A DNA stretch of 53,635 bases from Saccharofermentans sp. (lineage in GTDB: Bacteria; Bacillota; Clostridia; Saccharofermentanales; Saccharofermentanaceae): positions 1-53,635 of the forward strand of contig JAIKYD010000076.1 of NCBI GenBank assembly GCA_024683485.1, written 5' to 3'. Position 1 is the stretch's first letter. Each line of letters starts with the position of its first letter. Below the pieces are notes generated by a model that was not told the DNA's origin, made no database searches, and was given only the letters and a program-made list of their open reading frames with translations. Of this stretch, positions 25,311 through 34,039 are shown piece by piece. Both the position numbers and the translations under genes were made by a program.

Positions 25311-26114
25311 GTGAAATTCATGTATTTTTTCGACAACAATCTGAAGAGATATACCATGTACGGAAAGAGAATGCTGCATCCTGCAGAGACCGGTTCTTAT
25401 CAGAATGGGATCAGGACAGTAAGGCAGGATGATGTAAACATCTGGTTTTATACGAAAGGCGCTCAGACGATAGCAATTGACAGCGGCCATCTTGATTTCA
25501 AGGATGCTGAAGATGCCGTTAAGAGCATCCGGATAGATCCTGATTCCATCAGACATGTACTGCTCACACATTCTGATGTGGATCACTGCGGAGGCGTGGA
25601 CAGGACTGCCAAGCGTAAACTGTTTCCAAATGCACAGTTGTATCTTGGAAAAGGCGAGGAAGTGTACTTTGACGGCAATTTCTGCCGCATGATCAAAGCC
25701 GGGATACCTCTTATGAATCCAGTAAGACTCGACAGTTATGAGACAGTCAGAGACGGTGATATTTTCTATTGTGGTGACATTAAAGTTCAGGTCATTGAAG
25801 TGCCGGGTCATACGGCTGGACATGTCTGTTATATCATCGATGACAAGGTGCTTTTCAGCGGTGACTGTCTTGCCGTAAATGCTCTTGGCGGCTACAGTCT
25901 TTTCGATTTCTTTACACAGAATCCCACACTAAATAAGAAATCTCTCATAAGACTTAAGGAGATCATTGAAGATTCGTCAGTTGAGGTTGTCTGCACAGGA
26001 CACAGCGGCATCTGGGATTATTCACCGAAAATATTTGCCCATATAGATGAATCTGCAAAAAGTTCTCTCAGAAACCCTTTTGACCCGACGGCTTCGAAAA
26101 GCATTCGCGGATAA
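25311..26114 (+). CDS. Metallo-beta-lactamase-fold hydrolase
   Basis: A 267-residue protein with the MBL fold. Metal motifs: THSDVDHCGG (about residues 84-93; the second His of HxHxDH is replaced by Asp), a later GHTAGH (about 166-171), SGDCL (about 183) and CTGHSG near 229. GTG start at 25311 after GGGGGAT, with an alternative ATG at 25320. The Asp variant is found in one branch of the family and may alter the metal site. Likely a cytosolic lactone- or ester-type hydrolase; substrate unknown. Co-transcribed with the transglutaminase-like gene. It ends convergently 16 bp from the ECF ATPase gene. Confidence 0.82.
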   Translation: MKFMYFFDNNLKRYTMYGKRMLHPAETGSYQNGIRTVRQDDVNIWFYTKGAQTIAIDSGHLDFKDAEDAVKSIRIDPDSIRHVLLTHSDVDHCGGVDRTAKRKLFPNAQLYLGKGEEVYFDGNFCRMIKAGIPLMNPVRLDSYETVRDGDIFYCGDIKVQVIEVPGHTAGHVCYIIDDKVLFSGDCLAVNALGGYSLFDFFTQNPTLNKKSLIRLKEIIEDSSVEVVCTGHSGIWDYSPKIFAHIDESAKSSLRNPFDPTASKSIRG

Positions 26115-26130
26115 GACAGCTATCAGATAA

Positions 26131-27524
26131 TCAAGTCTTCGTGAGACTCATGACCCTGTCGCAGACAAGGTTAAGGAATTCGGTGTCATGTGTGACGACT
26201 ATAATGGCCTTGCCTTCAGAAGAGAGTTTCTTCAACGTGTCCTTTACGGCGAGAATGCTCTCATAATCAAGTCCTGAAGTGGGTTCATCAAGTAGCAATA
26301 TGTTTTTGTCAGAAGCTTTGCAAACCGCCAAAGCAAGACGCTGCTTCTGACCTCCTGAAAGACTTTGCGGGTGACGGTCGTTAAGACCATTTAATAATGC
26401 CTCATTGAGTAGTTTGTCAGCATTCTCTTTGTCTATGCCTGGATTTCCAAGCATACATTCATTTTCGCATGAGTCTGCGAATAATTGGTAATTCACATCC
26501 TGCATTACCATTCCGAAATGTTTTCTTCGTTGTTTTCTGACGAACTTCTTGCCGTTTACTGTGATCGCCCCGGATTTTTTTTTGAAAGACCTGCAAGCGT
26601 GCGCAGAAGTGTTGTCTTACCAGCTCCGTTGACCCCGGTGATCCCCAGGATCTCGCCTTTATTCACATATAGACTCAAATGGTTCTGAACAACATGTTTC
26701 TTATAAGACAGAGTAAGATCAGATGCCTCAAGACATTTGCCGGTTGATCTGCCATTAAGCAAATTGTTGTAAGAAACATTGATGCCGCCAAGTTCGCGAA
26801 GACCAAGTTCTATGCGTTTGTTTTCCGGTATTCCAAAGAATTCACCGCCGTTCATTACTGTTTCTATGCGTCCGTTTCTCATATACATAACTTTGTCGGC
26901 AATGCCGTTAAGCCATGAGAGTCTGTGCTCCGCGATTATGATCGTTTTGCCTTCAGCTTTCATCTTAATGAGAATATTCCTGATCTTGATTATGGAATCG
27001 GGATCCAGATTTGCAGTCGGTTCATCGAGAAGGACAACAGGTGCATCGGATATGTAGGCCCCTGCAAATGCTATCTGTTGTTTCTCTCCGCCGGATAACT
27101 CAAACATGCTTCGGCCGGTCAGATCCTGAAGCCTCAATTCAGATATAGTCTTATTCAATCTGTCATTAATAATACCTACATCAATTCCCTGATTCTCAAG
27201 TGAATAAACGATCTCGCTCTCGACATCAGTATTGAAAAATTGCGATTTAGGATTCTGGAAAACACTGGATGTTACTTTGGCCAGTTCATACATTTCAGTT
27301 TCCTGAACAATAAGATCATTAACATAAACCTTTCCTTCATATCTTCCCGGCATAAGATGCGGGATAATCCCATTGACACTCCTTATCAATGTTGATTTAC
27401 CACATCCTGATGACCCGCAGAGAAGAATGCATTCACCTTTGTCTATTGCAAGATTGATATTATGAATACCGGCTTCTGAGTTTTCTATGCCATATATGAA
27501 ACTGTAGTCCTCAAAACGTATCAT
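26131..27524 (-). CDS. ECF transporter fused double ATPase, interrupted by frameshift
   Basis: Energy-coupling-factor ATPase with two ABC domains in one chain. Domain 1 (frame from ATG 27524 to a stop at 26556) has GSSGCGKST, LSGGEKQQ, VVLLDEPTAN and AEHRLS. Domain 2 begins with GVNGAGKTT, then the frame is lost in an A9 run (minus strand, positions 26583-26575) and continues one frame off as 26574-26131 with LSGGQKQR and ILLLDEPTSG. Adding one A restores a 464-residue protein with no gap: the sequence across the join reads sensibly (LSKKKSGAITVNGKK). So either a mutation, a homopolymer sequencing error, or slippage at A9. Start 27524 has GAGGTAAAG upstream; an earlier start would overlap the T gene. 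Confidence 0.82.
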
Positions 27525-27526
27525 CT

Positions 27527-28217
27527 TTACCTCATGTAGCTTATGACAAAGCAATATACTGTTATGGATAGTGCAATAAATATAACGAAATAATCCTTTA
27601 TGCCCATCGGTCTGTAATTTCTGCATGATGGTCTTACAGGATTCTCGATGCCCCGCGTTACGGCTGCAGCGGAGAGTTCATCAGAACTTTTAAGTGATGA
27701 AACAAAGAAAGGAACAAGATAACATTCCAACTTCTTTGTCAGACGGACAAAAGGATTTTTTATTCCTCTTGTGACATTACGCATCTTCATTGCATCATTT
27801 ATATGCAGCCATTCTTCTTTGAGCGCCGGTATATAGCGTATCGCAACCGCTATCGGCACCGTAACTTTTCTTGAAATACCCATACGAGTAAAACTGGCTG
27901 TCATCTCACTTACTCTGGTGTTCTTGTAAAGCAGCACGATGCACATTACGGCCGGAAAGAAACTTCTGATATTTACTACAGGCAATGACAGGAGCATCTC
28001 TACAATATCCGGGACAACAGGGGAAAAAAAATTGTATTCCGCACAATATGATATAAGACACCAGTAACTTTGGCATAAAGCTCCCCTTCTTTGAGAGGAG
28101 CTGCAGAAACACCAAGCCTGCCATAATAAACAGTTCAACAATAATGTCTGAGTTCATCGTGGCCCAGGTTGCCGACAAAACGGTTAGAAGGATATAAGTG
28201 CGGACATCAAGCTTCAT
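27527..28217 (-). CDS. ECF transporter T component, interrupted by frameshift
   Basis: Membrane coupling subunit (EcfT/CbiQ type). The N-terminal part is read from ATG 28217 (three hydrophobic segments up to LCGIQFFF), then at a T8 run on the minus strand (28031-28024) the sensible frame shifts to one ending at 27527, giving SPVVPDIVEM, then the coupling helices with EEW and MRNVTRG, and a last helix. Removing one T joins both parts into about 229 residues, normal for EcfT. Like the ATPase gene next door it breaks at a homopolymer, so error, slippage or decay must be told apart by reads. The stop is 3 bp from the ATPase start. Confidence 0.78.
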
Positions 28218-28218
28218 A

Positions 28219-28818
28219 TCATACGATGCCGGCCTTCTTCAGATGTTTCTTCATTATGGTCTTGCCAAGAAGGATGCCGAGTAAAGTCATCAGAGCTGTC
28301 GCGAGTATCACGGCAATCCATAAAGGCTTGATGTAATACATGCTTCTCATCTGTTCAACGACTGTTTCATTAATGCCGTGTTCTAATGCGGCATCGCAAT
28401 AATGGTCAGTAAATATAAAGTTTTCTGCCATGCCGATTACAGACATATAGAGTGTGTAAACAATACCTGAAATGACTATCAGCTTCATGCTGGCGCGGTT
28501 CTTTTTGAGGATCAGTTCAGCAAGCAAAGCGAAGGTGAGCGCACCTGCTGCGCCGATTATCCCTTCTATTACTCCGCTCGCGAAAAAGTAAATGCAGGGC
28601 ACGATCGTGAATATCAGTATTGCTCCGAACTTCGGCACTTTACATGTAACGATCACATACAGTATTCCTACGAAAAACGCGGCAACCGCGCCATAGAAAA
28701 GTGCAGTATATCCGGAGATGTTCATGACGGATGAGATAAGCATCGCAACCATGTTCATCAGGCTCAGTATGCCGCAGGTAATATAATCTTTTGCTTTCAT
28801 TTTTCCCTGGTCATTCAT
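28219..28818 (-). CDS. ECF transporter S component, MptD/Trep_Strep type
   Basis: A 199-residue membrane protein with five or six helices, matching the Trep_Strep (MptD) family of predicted ECF substrate-binding subunits: short polar N-terminus MNDQGKMKAKDYITCG, long hydrophobic stretches, a polar loop (about 135-160) and a basic tail. These S components are typically encoded with a T subunit and fused ATPase, next to a YbtPQ-like ABC pair, as in the equibactin locus of Streptococcus equi (from memory). ATG at 28818 follows GGAGGG. It is in the operon read from box 9. Substrate not established; iron chelates or a related ligand are likely. Confidence 0.8.
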   Translation of the reverse strand: MNDQGKMKAKDYITCGILSLMNMVAMLISSVMNISGYTALFYGAVAAFFVGILYVIVTCKVPKFGAILIFTIVPCIYFFASGVIEGIIGAAGALTFALLAELILKKNRASMKLIVISGIVYTLYMSVIGMAENFIFTDHYCDAALEHGINETVVEQMRSMYYIKPLWIAVILATALMTLLGILLGKTIMKKHLKKAGIV

Positions 28819-28836
28819 TATTATTCCCTCCTTAGA

Positions 28837-30591
28837 TTATCTGATCCGCCAGCTTCCGGCGTGGTTTTGTTCGTTCCATAGCTTTGCGTAAATACCGCCA
28901 TTTTCTAGGAGCGTGTCATGATCTCCCTGTTCTGCGATACGGCCGTCATCAAGCACCACGATCTGATCGGCATTGCTTACGGACTGGAGCCTGTGAGCGA
29001 TAACGATTACGGTCTTGTCTTCGACCAAAGCAGATATTGCCTGCTGGATCAGAACCTCATTCTCGGGATCCAATGATGACGTTGCTTCATCCAGAAGTAT
29101 TACCGGTGCATCTTTTAGCAGAGCTCTGGCTATTGATATTCTCTGTTTTTCGCCCCCTGACAGGGTGGAACCGCCTTCGCCGACCATTGTGTCGTAGCCG
29201 TTGGGGAGAGACATAATAAAATCGTGACACGCAGCTTTTTTGGCAGCTTCAACAACTTCCTCGTGTGTAGCTGAACTTCGTCCCATCCGGATATTGGCCT
29301 CTATGGTGTCTCTGAAAAGATACACATCCTGGAAAACCATGCTGATATTGCCCAGTAATTCTTCTGTGGTGATGTTCCTGACAGGAACACCACCCATCGT
29401 TATTTCGCCTGAATCCGCATCCCAGAATCTTGCGATCAATCTGGTTATGGTTGATTTTCCGGAGCCTGACGGACCGACAAGTGCCGTTACGCTCTTCTCA
29501 GGGAAGGAAAGATCTATATGATGAAGCACCTCTTTATTTCCGTATCCGAAAGATACGTCTTTAAACTCAATCAGTGTTCCGGCAGGCTTGATCCCGTTAT
29601 CACTCTCAGGTAACGGCTTTTCTTCAAAGAGAGCTCTGATACGCTTTCCGCTTCTTGTTGTTCTAGTCAAATCAGCGATAAAAGTAAAAAGTGATAGTAC
29701 CGGATCATAGATTGTCAGTGTCAGTAGCAGGAAGGCTATGTAGTAGAACACATCCAATCTTCCGGACATCATGAGAGCTGATCCTACGAACATTACAAGG
29801 CCGATACCACAGTTTAAGATGAATCTGCCGATCATGCTGACGGGGGCTGCCGCGCGTGTCTCGATGGCAATGGCGGCTTTGCGCTGCTTATCAAGAGTGT
29901 TTTTTAAAGTTTCGAAGTGATCTCCTGACATGTTAAATGCTTTCAGAGTTCGGATACCGCCTACATATTCAAGTATTCCTGAAGACGCTTTCTGCTGCGA
30001 GTTTTGAAGTAATGCGCCTTCTTTTTCCATTTTCTTCATAGACATAAAAGCGAATGGCAATGCCAGCGGAATTACTATAAACACGGACATCATCATCCTC
30101 ACGTCAAATGCTGACAGGACAATTACTGCAAGTGAGAATCTTATAAGTATGGTTGCGACCTGCGGCAGTATCTGCTGGGCAAAAGTCTCTATCTCTGTAT
30201 AATCCCTTAAGAGTACGGTGGAAAGATCACCGGCATCTCTTGCAGAAAAGAATCCCATGCTAAGTTTGCGCAGATGTTCGCCCATTTCTATTCTCGATGT
30301 TTTCGTGGTACCTGCGAACCCGATGCAAAAATCCAGATATGATTTTTTGCGGATGAACAGATATCCGATAAATTGAGCGATCAACACTCCGGTCAGTATC
30401 CATATCCTGTTAACCGGAAGTGACATGAAAGGTGAGGCTACAGGTATCAAGAGAACATATACTGCCATAACCAGCACGGCATATGGTATTGACACCACAA
30501 AACTGTCAAAAAGGCACCAGATCAGTAATTTTATGTATTTCTTTGTCTGACCCAATGTCATTGTATGAAACCATTCTCTGAATCCGTTCAT
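28837..30591 (-). CDS. ABC half-transporter, YbtQ-like, pair 4
   Basis: A 584-residue half-transporter: membrane domain (about residues 20-320), ATPase domain (340-580). GPSGSGKST near 369, LSGGEKQR near 475, VILLDEATSS near 494, AHRLQS near 528. ATG at 30591 overlaps the stop of the upstream ABC gene (ATGA), so it forms a heterodimer with it. Followed by the ECF S, T and A genes in the same orientation. This ABC pair plus ECF arrangement is that of equibactin-type siderophore transport loci. Confidence 0.9.
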   Translation of the reverse strand: MNGFREWFHTMTLGQTKKYIKLLIWCLFDSFVVSIPYAVLVMAVYVLLIPVASPFMSLPVNRIWILTGVLIAQFIGYLFIRKKSYLDFCIGFAGTTKTSRIEMGEHLRKLSMGFFSARDAGDLSTVLLRDYTEIETFAQQILPQVATILIRFSLAVIVLSAFDVRMMMSVFIVIPLALPFAFMSMKKMEKEGALLQNSQQKASSGILEYVGGIRTLKAFNMSGDHFETLKNTLDKQRKAAIAIETRAAAPVSMIGRFILNCGIGLVMFVGSALMMSGRLDVFYYIAFLLLTLTIYDPVLSLFTFIADLTRTTRSGKRIRALFEEKPLPESDNGIKPAGTLIEFKDVSFGYGNKEVLHHIDLSFPEKSVTALVGPSGSGKSTITRLIARFWDADSGEITMGGVPVRNITTEELLGNISMVFQDVYLFRDTIEANIRMGRSSATHEEVVEAAKKAACHDFIMSLPNGYDTMVGEGGSTLSGGEKQRISIARALLKDAPVILLDEATSSLDPENEVLIQQAISALVEDKTVIVIAHRLQSVSNADQIVVLDDGRIAEQGDHDTLLENGGIYAKLWNEQNHAGSWRIR

Positions 30592-32387
30592 GTCAGGACC
30601 TCCTTTCGCTTAATATTCCAACGGTCCCTTCTGTCGTTGGCATCGACCATTTCCTTGTATTCATTACAGGTGATAAGGAGTTCTTCGTGACTGCCCTGTC
30701 CGATAAGATGACCATCTTTCATTACAAGGATGCAATCGGCATTTTCGATTGTCTTTAATCTGTGCGCAATTATCAAAACGGTCTTGTCTTTTGCTAAATT
30801 GGCGAAAGCTCTTTGGATTTTTGCTTCGTTCTCTGCATCTGCATATGCAGTGGCTTCGTCGAGAATGACGATCGGAGTGTTGCGCAGGAAGACGCGGGCT
30901 ATTGCGATCCTTTGCTGCTCACCGCCTGATAGATAGACTCCATTCTCTCCGAGGATGCTCTGATAACCGTTTGGAAGTGCCATTATGACATCATGTATTT
31001 CTGCAGCTTTTGCTGCACTGATCACCTGATCCAAAGAAGCTTCCTTATTTCCCATCCTTATGTTGTTTTCAATTGTGTCGTTGAACATAAAGCTCTCCTG
31101 AAACACATATGAGACGAGCCTGCTCAAAGTTTCCGGAGAATAATCCGGCAGGGGAGTGCCTCCTATCTTAATGATTCCTTCCTGCGGGTCGTAAAATCTG
31201 AGAATAAGACCTGCCAATGTTGATTTGCCGCCGCCTGAAGGACCAACGAGTCCTGTTACAGACCCTTGTTTCAGTTCACAGGACAGGCCTTTTATTGCCT
31301 GTGTGCCTTCTTCATATGAAAAAGAAACATTATCGCAATCCACATCGAAATTTGCCGGCATGGCAGCGTTTCCGCTTGGAAGTTCCTTTTCATAAAGAAT
31401 ATTATCCATTCTCTTTACGCCTTCGTTGATCCTTCCCGAGAGAATGACCATCTGCATCATGTTTTCCATTGGTTCTTTAAGTCCCGTGCCGACAAGGAGG
31501 AACAAAAGCACAATTGGCAGATAGCCGATATAAGAATCAGCATTCAGGAGGATATATGTACTTGACGGAAGCAGGAATAACAACTGCGCGCCGAAGAATG
31601 CATAGTAGAATGACATCGGCCATGCATTCGCCTTAGCAGTCTTCTCCACCGAGGTTACAAAACGGTCTATGTCTGATTCGTATCTTTTAAAGGCACTTAA
31701 TGATCTGTTAAAGACCTTGATGACCGGCATGCCGTGAATATATTGGACTATCGTGCCCTGCATAGCTTCCTGGCTGTCATGCATCTCGACCTGCAGTGCA
31801 GCCTTGTCAGGTTTTACGAGACACATCACCAAAAGAACTATTGAAATTACGATTGGAAGAAGAGTTATAAGAGACAGACGCCAGTCCATGATAAACAGAT
31901 AGATCAAAGTGAATACCGGAGTTGCAATAGCGGCTGCAATGTCGCACAAGTGATGAGCAACAAATATCTCTACCTGTTCAGTGTCATCTGACAGTATCTT
32001 CTTGATGCCGCCCTGGGTCTTTCCAGTAAAGAAACCTGATGGCAGTTTCCCGAGTTTTTCTATGAGCCTGATCCTGAGCTCGTAGATAATGTCATACGCA
32101 GCCGTATGAGACAAGGCAGAGGAAGCATAAGAACAGAGACCGTATGTGAGTGCAGCGCCAAGAGTAATACCGGTGAGCAAAAGAATTCTTGATCCGTCCA
32201 TACCCTGAACGTCATTGTAGGATGACAATAAGATGGTAATGACACCGTAAACGGTAAAGAACGGGACCATCTTCGCGGCAGATGATAAGACAGCGAGAAA
32301 ACACGCTGCCATGAGTTTGCTCTTTTTATTTCCGGCAAGTTCAAGAAGGCGTGGGAAGCCTTCCTTTTTTCTGGTTTTGTCTTTCAT
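30588..32387 (-). CDS. ABC half-transporter, YbtP-like, pair 4
   Basis: A 599-residue half-transporter, first gene of its operon: membrane domain (about 25-330), ATPase domain (350-590). GPSGGGKST near 382, LSGGEQQR near 488, IVILDEATAY near 507, AHRLKT near 542. The start is ATG 32387 since AGGGG lies 4 bp before it and the GTTAGC box at 32399-32416 would otherwise be inside the coding frame, which is open to 32453. Related to the products of 4763 and 17364. Divergent from TetR regulator 3. Confidence 0.9.
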   Translation of the reverse strand: MKDKTRKKEGFPRLLELAGNKKSKLMAACFLAVLSSAAKMVPFFTVYGVITILLSSYNDVQGMDGSRILLLTGITLGAALTYGLCSYASSALSHTAAYDIIYELRIRLIEKLGKLPSGFFTGKTQGGIKKILSDDTEQVEIFVAHHLCDIAAAIATPVFTLIYLFIMDWRLSLITLLPIVISIVLLVMCLVKPDKAALQVEMHDSQEAMQGTIVQYIHGMPVIKVFNRSLSAFKRYESDIDRFVTSVEKTAKANAWPMSFYYAFFGAQLLFLLPSSTYILLNADSYIGYLPIVLLFLLVGTGLKEPMENMMQMVILSGRINEGVKRMDNILYEKELPSGNAAMPANFDVDCDNVSFSYEEGTQAIKGLSCELKQGSVTGLVGPSGGGKSTLAGLILRFYDPQEGIIKIGGTPLPDYSPETLSRLVSYVFQESFMFNDTIENNIRMGNKEASLDQVISAAKAAEIHDVIMALPNGYQSILGENGVYLSGGEQQRIAIARVFLRNTPIVILDEATAYADAENEAKIQRAFANLAKDKTVLIIAHRLKTIENADCILVMKDGHLIGQGSHEELLITCNEYKEMVDANDRRDRWNIKRKEVLT

Positions 32388-32398
32388 ATTACCCCTAT

Positions 32399-32416
32399 GG
32401 TTAGCTGTGGCTAACC
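32399..32416 (-). promoter_or_regulatory. GTTAGC box 9 (ABC pair 4 and ECF operon)
   Basis: Perfect GGTTAGC-tgtg-GCTAACC on either strand, 2 bp before the AGGGG ribosome site of the minus-strand ABC gene. Confidence 0.88.
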
Positions 32417-32455
32417 AACACTTTAAAAAATATGCCGCAAGTATTTTTGTCACAC

Positions 32456-32519
32456 TTGCGACATTTCAAAACAAACGATATACTTCCCGTAAGTTAATGT
32501 CAACTAACTTACGGGAAGT
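32456..32519 (+). promoter_or_regulatory. TetR3 promoter with composite operator (box 10)
   Basis: TTGCGA (32456-32461), 17-bp spacer, TATACT (32479-32484). Just after the -10 stands a perfect 15-bp inverted repeat, arms ACTTCCCGTAAGTTA (32482-32496) and its complement (32505-32519). Its centre contains a GTTAGC-like box AGTTAAT-gtca-ACTAACT (32492-32509). The long outer arms probably are the TetR3 operator and the inner part an iron box. Confidence 0.7.
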
Positions 32520-32558
32520 GCTACAAAATAAAGGATTTGTGACATTTGAGGTGGATCA

Positions 32559-33110
32559 ATGGATAATTCTCCAAATAAAGCACAGCAGGCATTTATAGAT
32601 GCTCTCCTGCTGCTGATGAAAGAAAAAAGTTATAACCAGATTTCTGTTTCCGAGTTATCTGAGAAAGCTCAATATGACAGAAGAACATACTACCGGTATT
32701 TCTCGTCAAAAGACGACATACTATATTCTTACTGTGCTGCACTTCTTGCCGAAATGGCAGGGGACATGAGCAAATCGCCGCTTACTCCGCAGTCTGGATT
32801 TTTGCTTTATTTCGAATTCTGGAACCGTAACCGAGAATTCCTTACACTTCTTGATAAACAGAATCTCTTGTTTTTTCTGGGCGAAAAACAGGATCAGTTG
32901 CTGTATCAGCATGTAGGCAGAAAAGTGCATAATGATCTTCCGCCCGAGCTTACGGATGTGTCTGAATTCTCACGTTACGCTTATTATTTCACTCTCGGCG
33001 GATTATGGCAGATGCTGATACTGTGGATCCGTGACGGTATGACACTGACACCGGAACAACTGACAGGTCATGCGCTTTCCATTTTCTCGGAGATGCAGAA
33101 GATGGTTTAA
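32559..33110 (+). CDS. TetR-family regulator 3
   Basis: A 183-residue TetR-family regulator of the short type with C-terminal TetR_C_7/33-like domain. Helix-turn-helix about residues 8-50 (LLLLMKEKSYNQISVSELSEKAQYDRRTYYRYFSSKDDIL, split), with DRRTYYRYF as recognition helix. It is unlike TetR regulators 1 and 2 in the ligand domain. ATG at 32559. It is divergent from the ABC pair 4/ECF operon, so likely controls that operon and itself through the palindrome at 32482-32519. Ligand unknown. Confidence 0.88.
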   Translation: MDNSPNKAQQAFIDALLLLMKEKSYNQISVSELSEKAQYDRRTYYRYFSSKDDILYSYCAALLAEMAGDMSKSPLTPQSGFLLYFEFWNRNREFLTLLDKQNLLFFLGEKQDQLLYQHVGRKVHNDLPPELTDVSEFSRYAYYFTLGGLWQMLILWIRDGMTLTPEQLTGHALSIFSEMQKMV

Positions 33111-33251
33111 GTGATTATCTGTATAAAAGCCGTCATATGATTTTCATTAGTTGATAAAAAGCTGAGAAGAATTCAAACATCAATGAAATTTTAGTGTTAT
33201 TACCGTTACTGACATTTAAAACCTACCAAATTGGTATATAATTAGTCGTGA

Positions 33252-33269
33252 AGTTAGACATCGCTAACT
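33252..33269 (+). promoter_or_regulatory. GTTAGC box 11 (suf operon)
   Basis: AGTTAGA-catc-GCTAACT, 10 bp downstream of a TATAAT at 33237-33242, thus over the transcription start of sufC. No clear -35 at normal spacing; an AACCTACC-rich stretch precedes. Confidence 0.75.
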
Positions 33270-33296
33270 ACCACATTCAGAATAGGGGTACCTTAT

Positions 33297-34037
33297 ATGG
33301 CGCTTTTGGAAATAAAGAAACTTAAAGTTGCAGTAGAGGACAAGACGATCCTTAATGGTGTTGATCTGAAGATCGAACCCGGTGAGATACATGTTCTTAT
33401 GGGACAAAACGGTGTGGGCAAATCGACTCTGGTTTCAGCTGTAATGGGTAATCCGTCCTATGTGATCAAAGAAGGGCATATCCTTTTCGAAGGAGACGAC
33501 ATAACGGATGCTTCTGCTGATGAGAGAGCCAGAAAGGGCATTTTTATGTCTTTCCAGAATCCGCTTGAGATAACGGGTGTCACGTTGGAGAACTTTCTCA
33601 GAACTGCAAGAGGTTCAATCAGGGGTACAAAGGAAAAGATCGTTGCTTTCAGACACGAACTCGAGGAAAAGATGGATGCTCTCGGTATGGAACATACATA
33701 TGCGGACAGATATCTGAACGTAGGCTTTTCCGGAGGAGAGAAGAAGAAAGCCGAGATACTGCAGCTTCTGATGCTTCAGCCTAAACTAGCGTTTTTGGAT
33801 GAGACTGATTCAGGACTTGATGTGGATGCGGTTAAGACCGTTACAGAAGGAATAAGACACTTCCATACCAAGGAAAACTCTTTGGTGATAATTACTCACA
33901 ATGCAAGTATTCTTGACGGACTTGATGTGGATAAGGTTCATGTATTAGGTAAGTGCAAGATCTTAAGAACAGGAGACAGAAGTCTTATTGACAGGATCAA
34001 CGAATTTGGTTATGCCTCAGTAACGGAAGAGGTGTGA
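33297..34037 (+). CDS. sufC: SufC, ATPase of the SUF Fe-S assembly scaffold
   Basis: A 246-residue ABC-type ATPase that forms SufBC2D, the scaffold on which Fe-S clusters are built. Walker A GQNGVGKST (about residues 37-45), Q-loop in SFQNPLEI (about 84), signature FSGGEKKKAEIL (about 145-156), Walker B LAFLDETDSGLD (about 165-176), and H-switch ITHN (about 203). FSGGEKK and the DETDSGLD form are specific to SufC. ATG at 33297 after AGGGGTACC. First gene of sufCBDSU plus a hydrolase. Iron box at 33252 shows induction in low iron, as known for suf in other bacteria. Confidence 0.97.
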   Translation: MALLEIKKLKVAVEDKTILNGVDLKIEPGEIHVLMGQNGVGKSTLVSAVMGNPSYVIKEGHILFEGDDITDASADERARKGIFMSFQNPLEITGVTLENFLRTARGSIRGTKEKIVAFRHELEEKMDALGMEHTYADRYLNVGFSGGEKKKAEILQLLMLQPKLAFLDETDSGLDVDAVKTVTEGIRHFHTKENSLVIITHNASILDGLDVDKVHVLGKCKILRTGDRSLIDRINEFGYASVTEEV

Positions 34038-34039
34038 TA

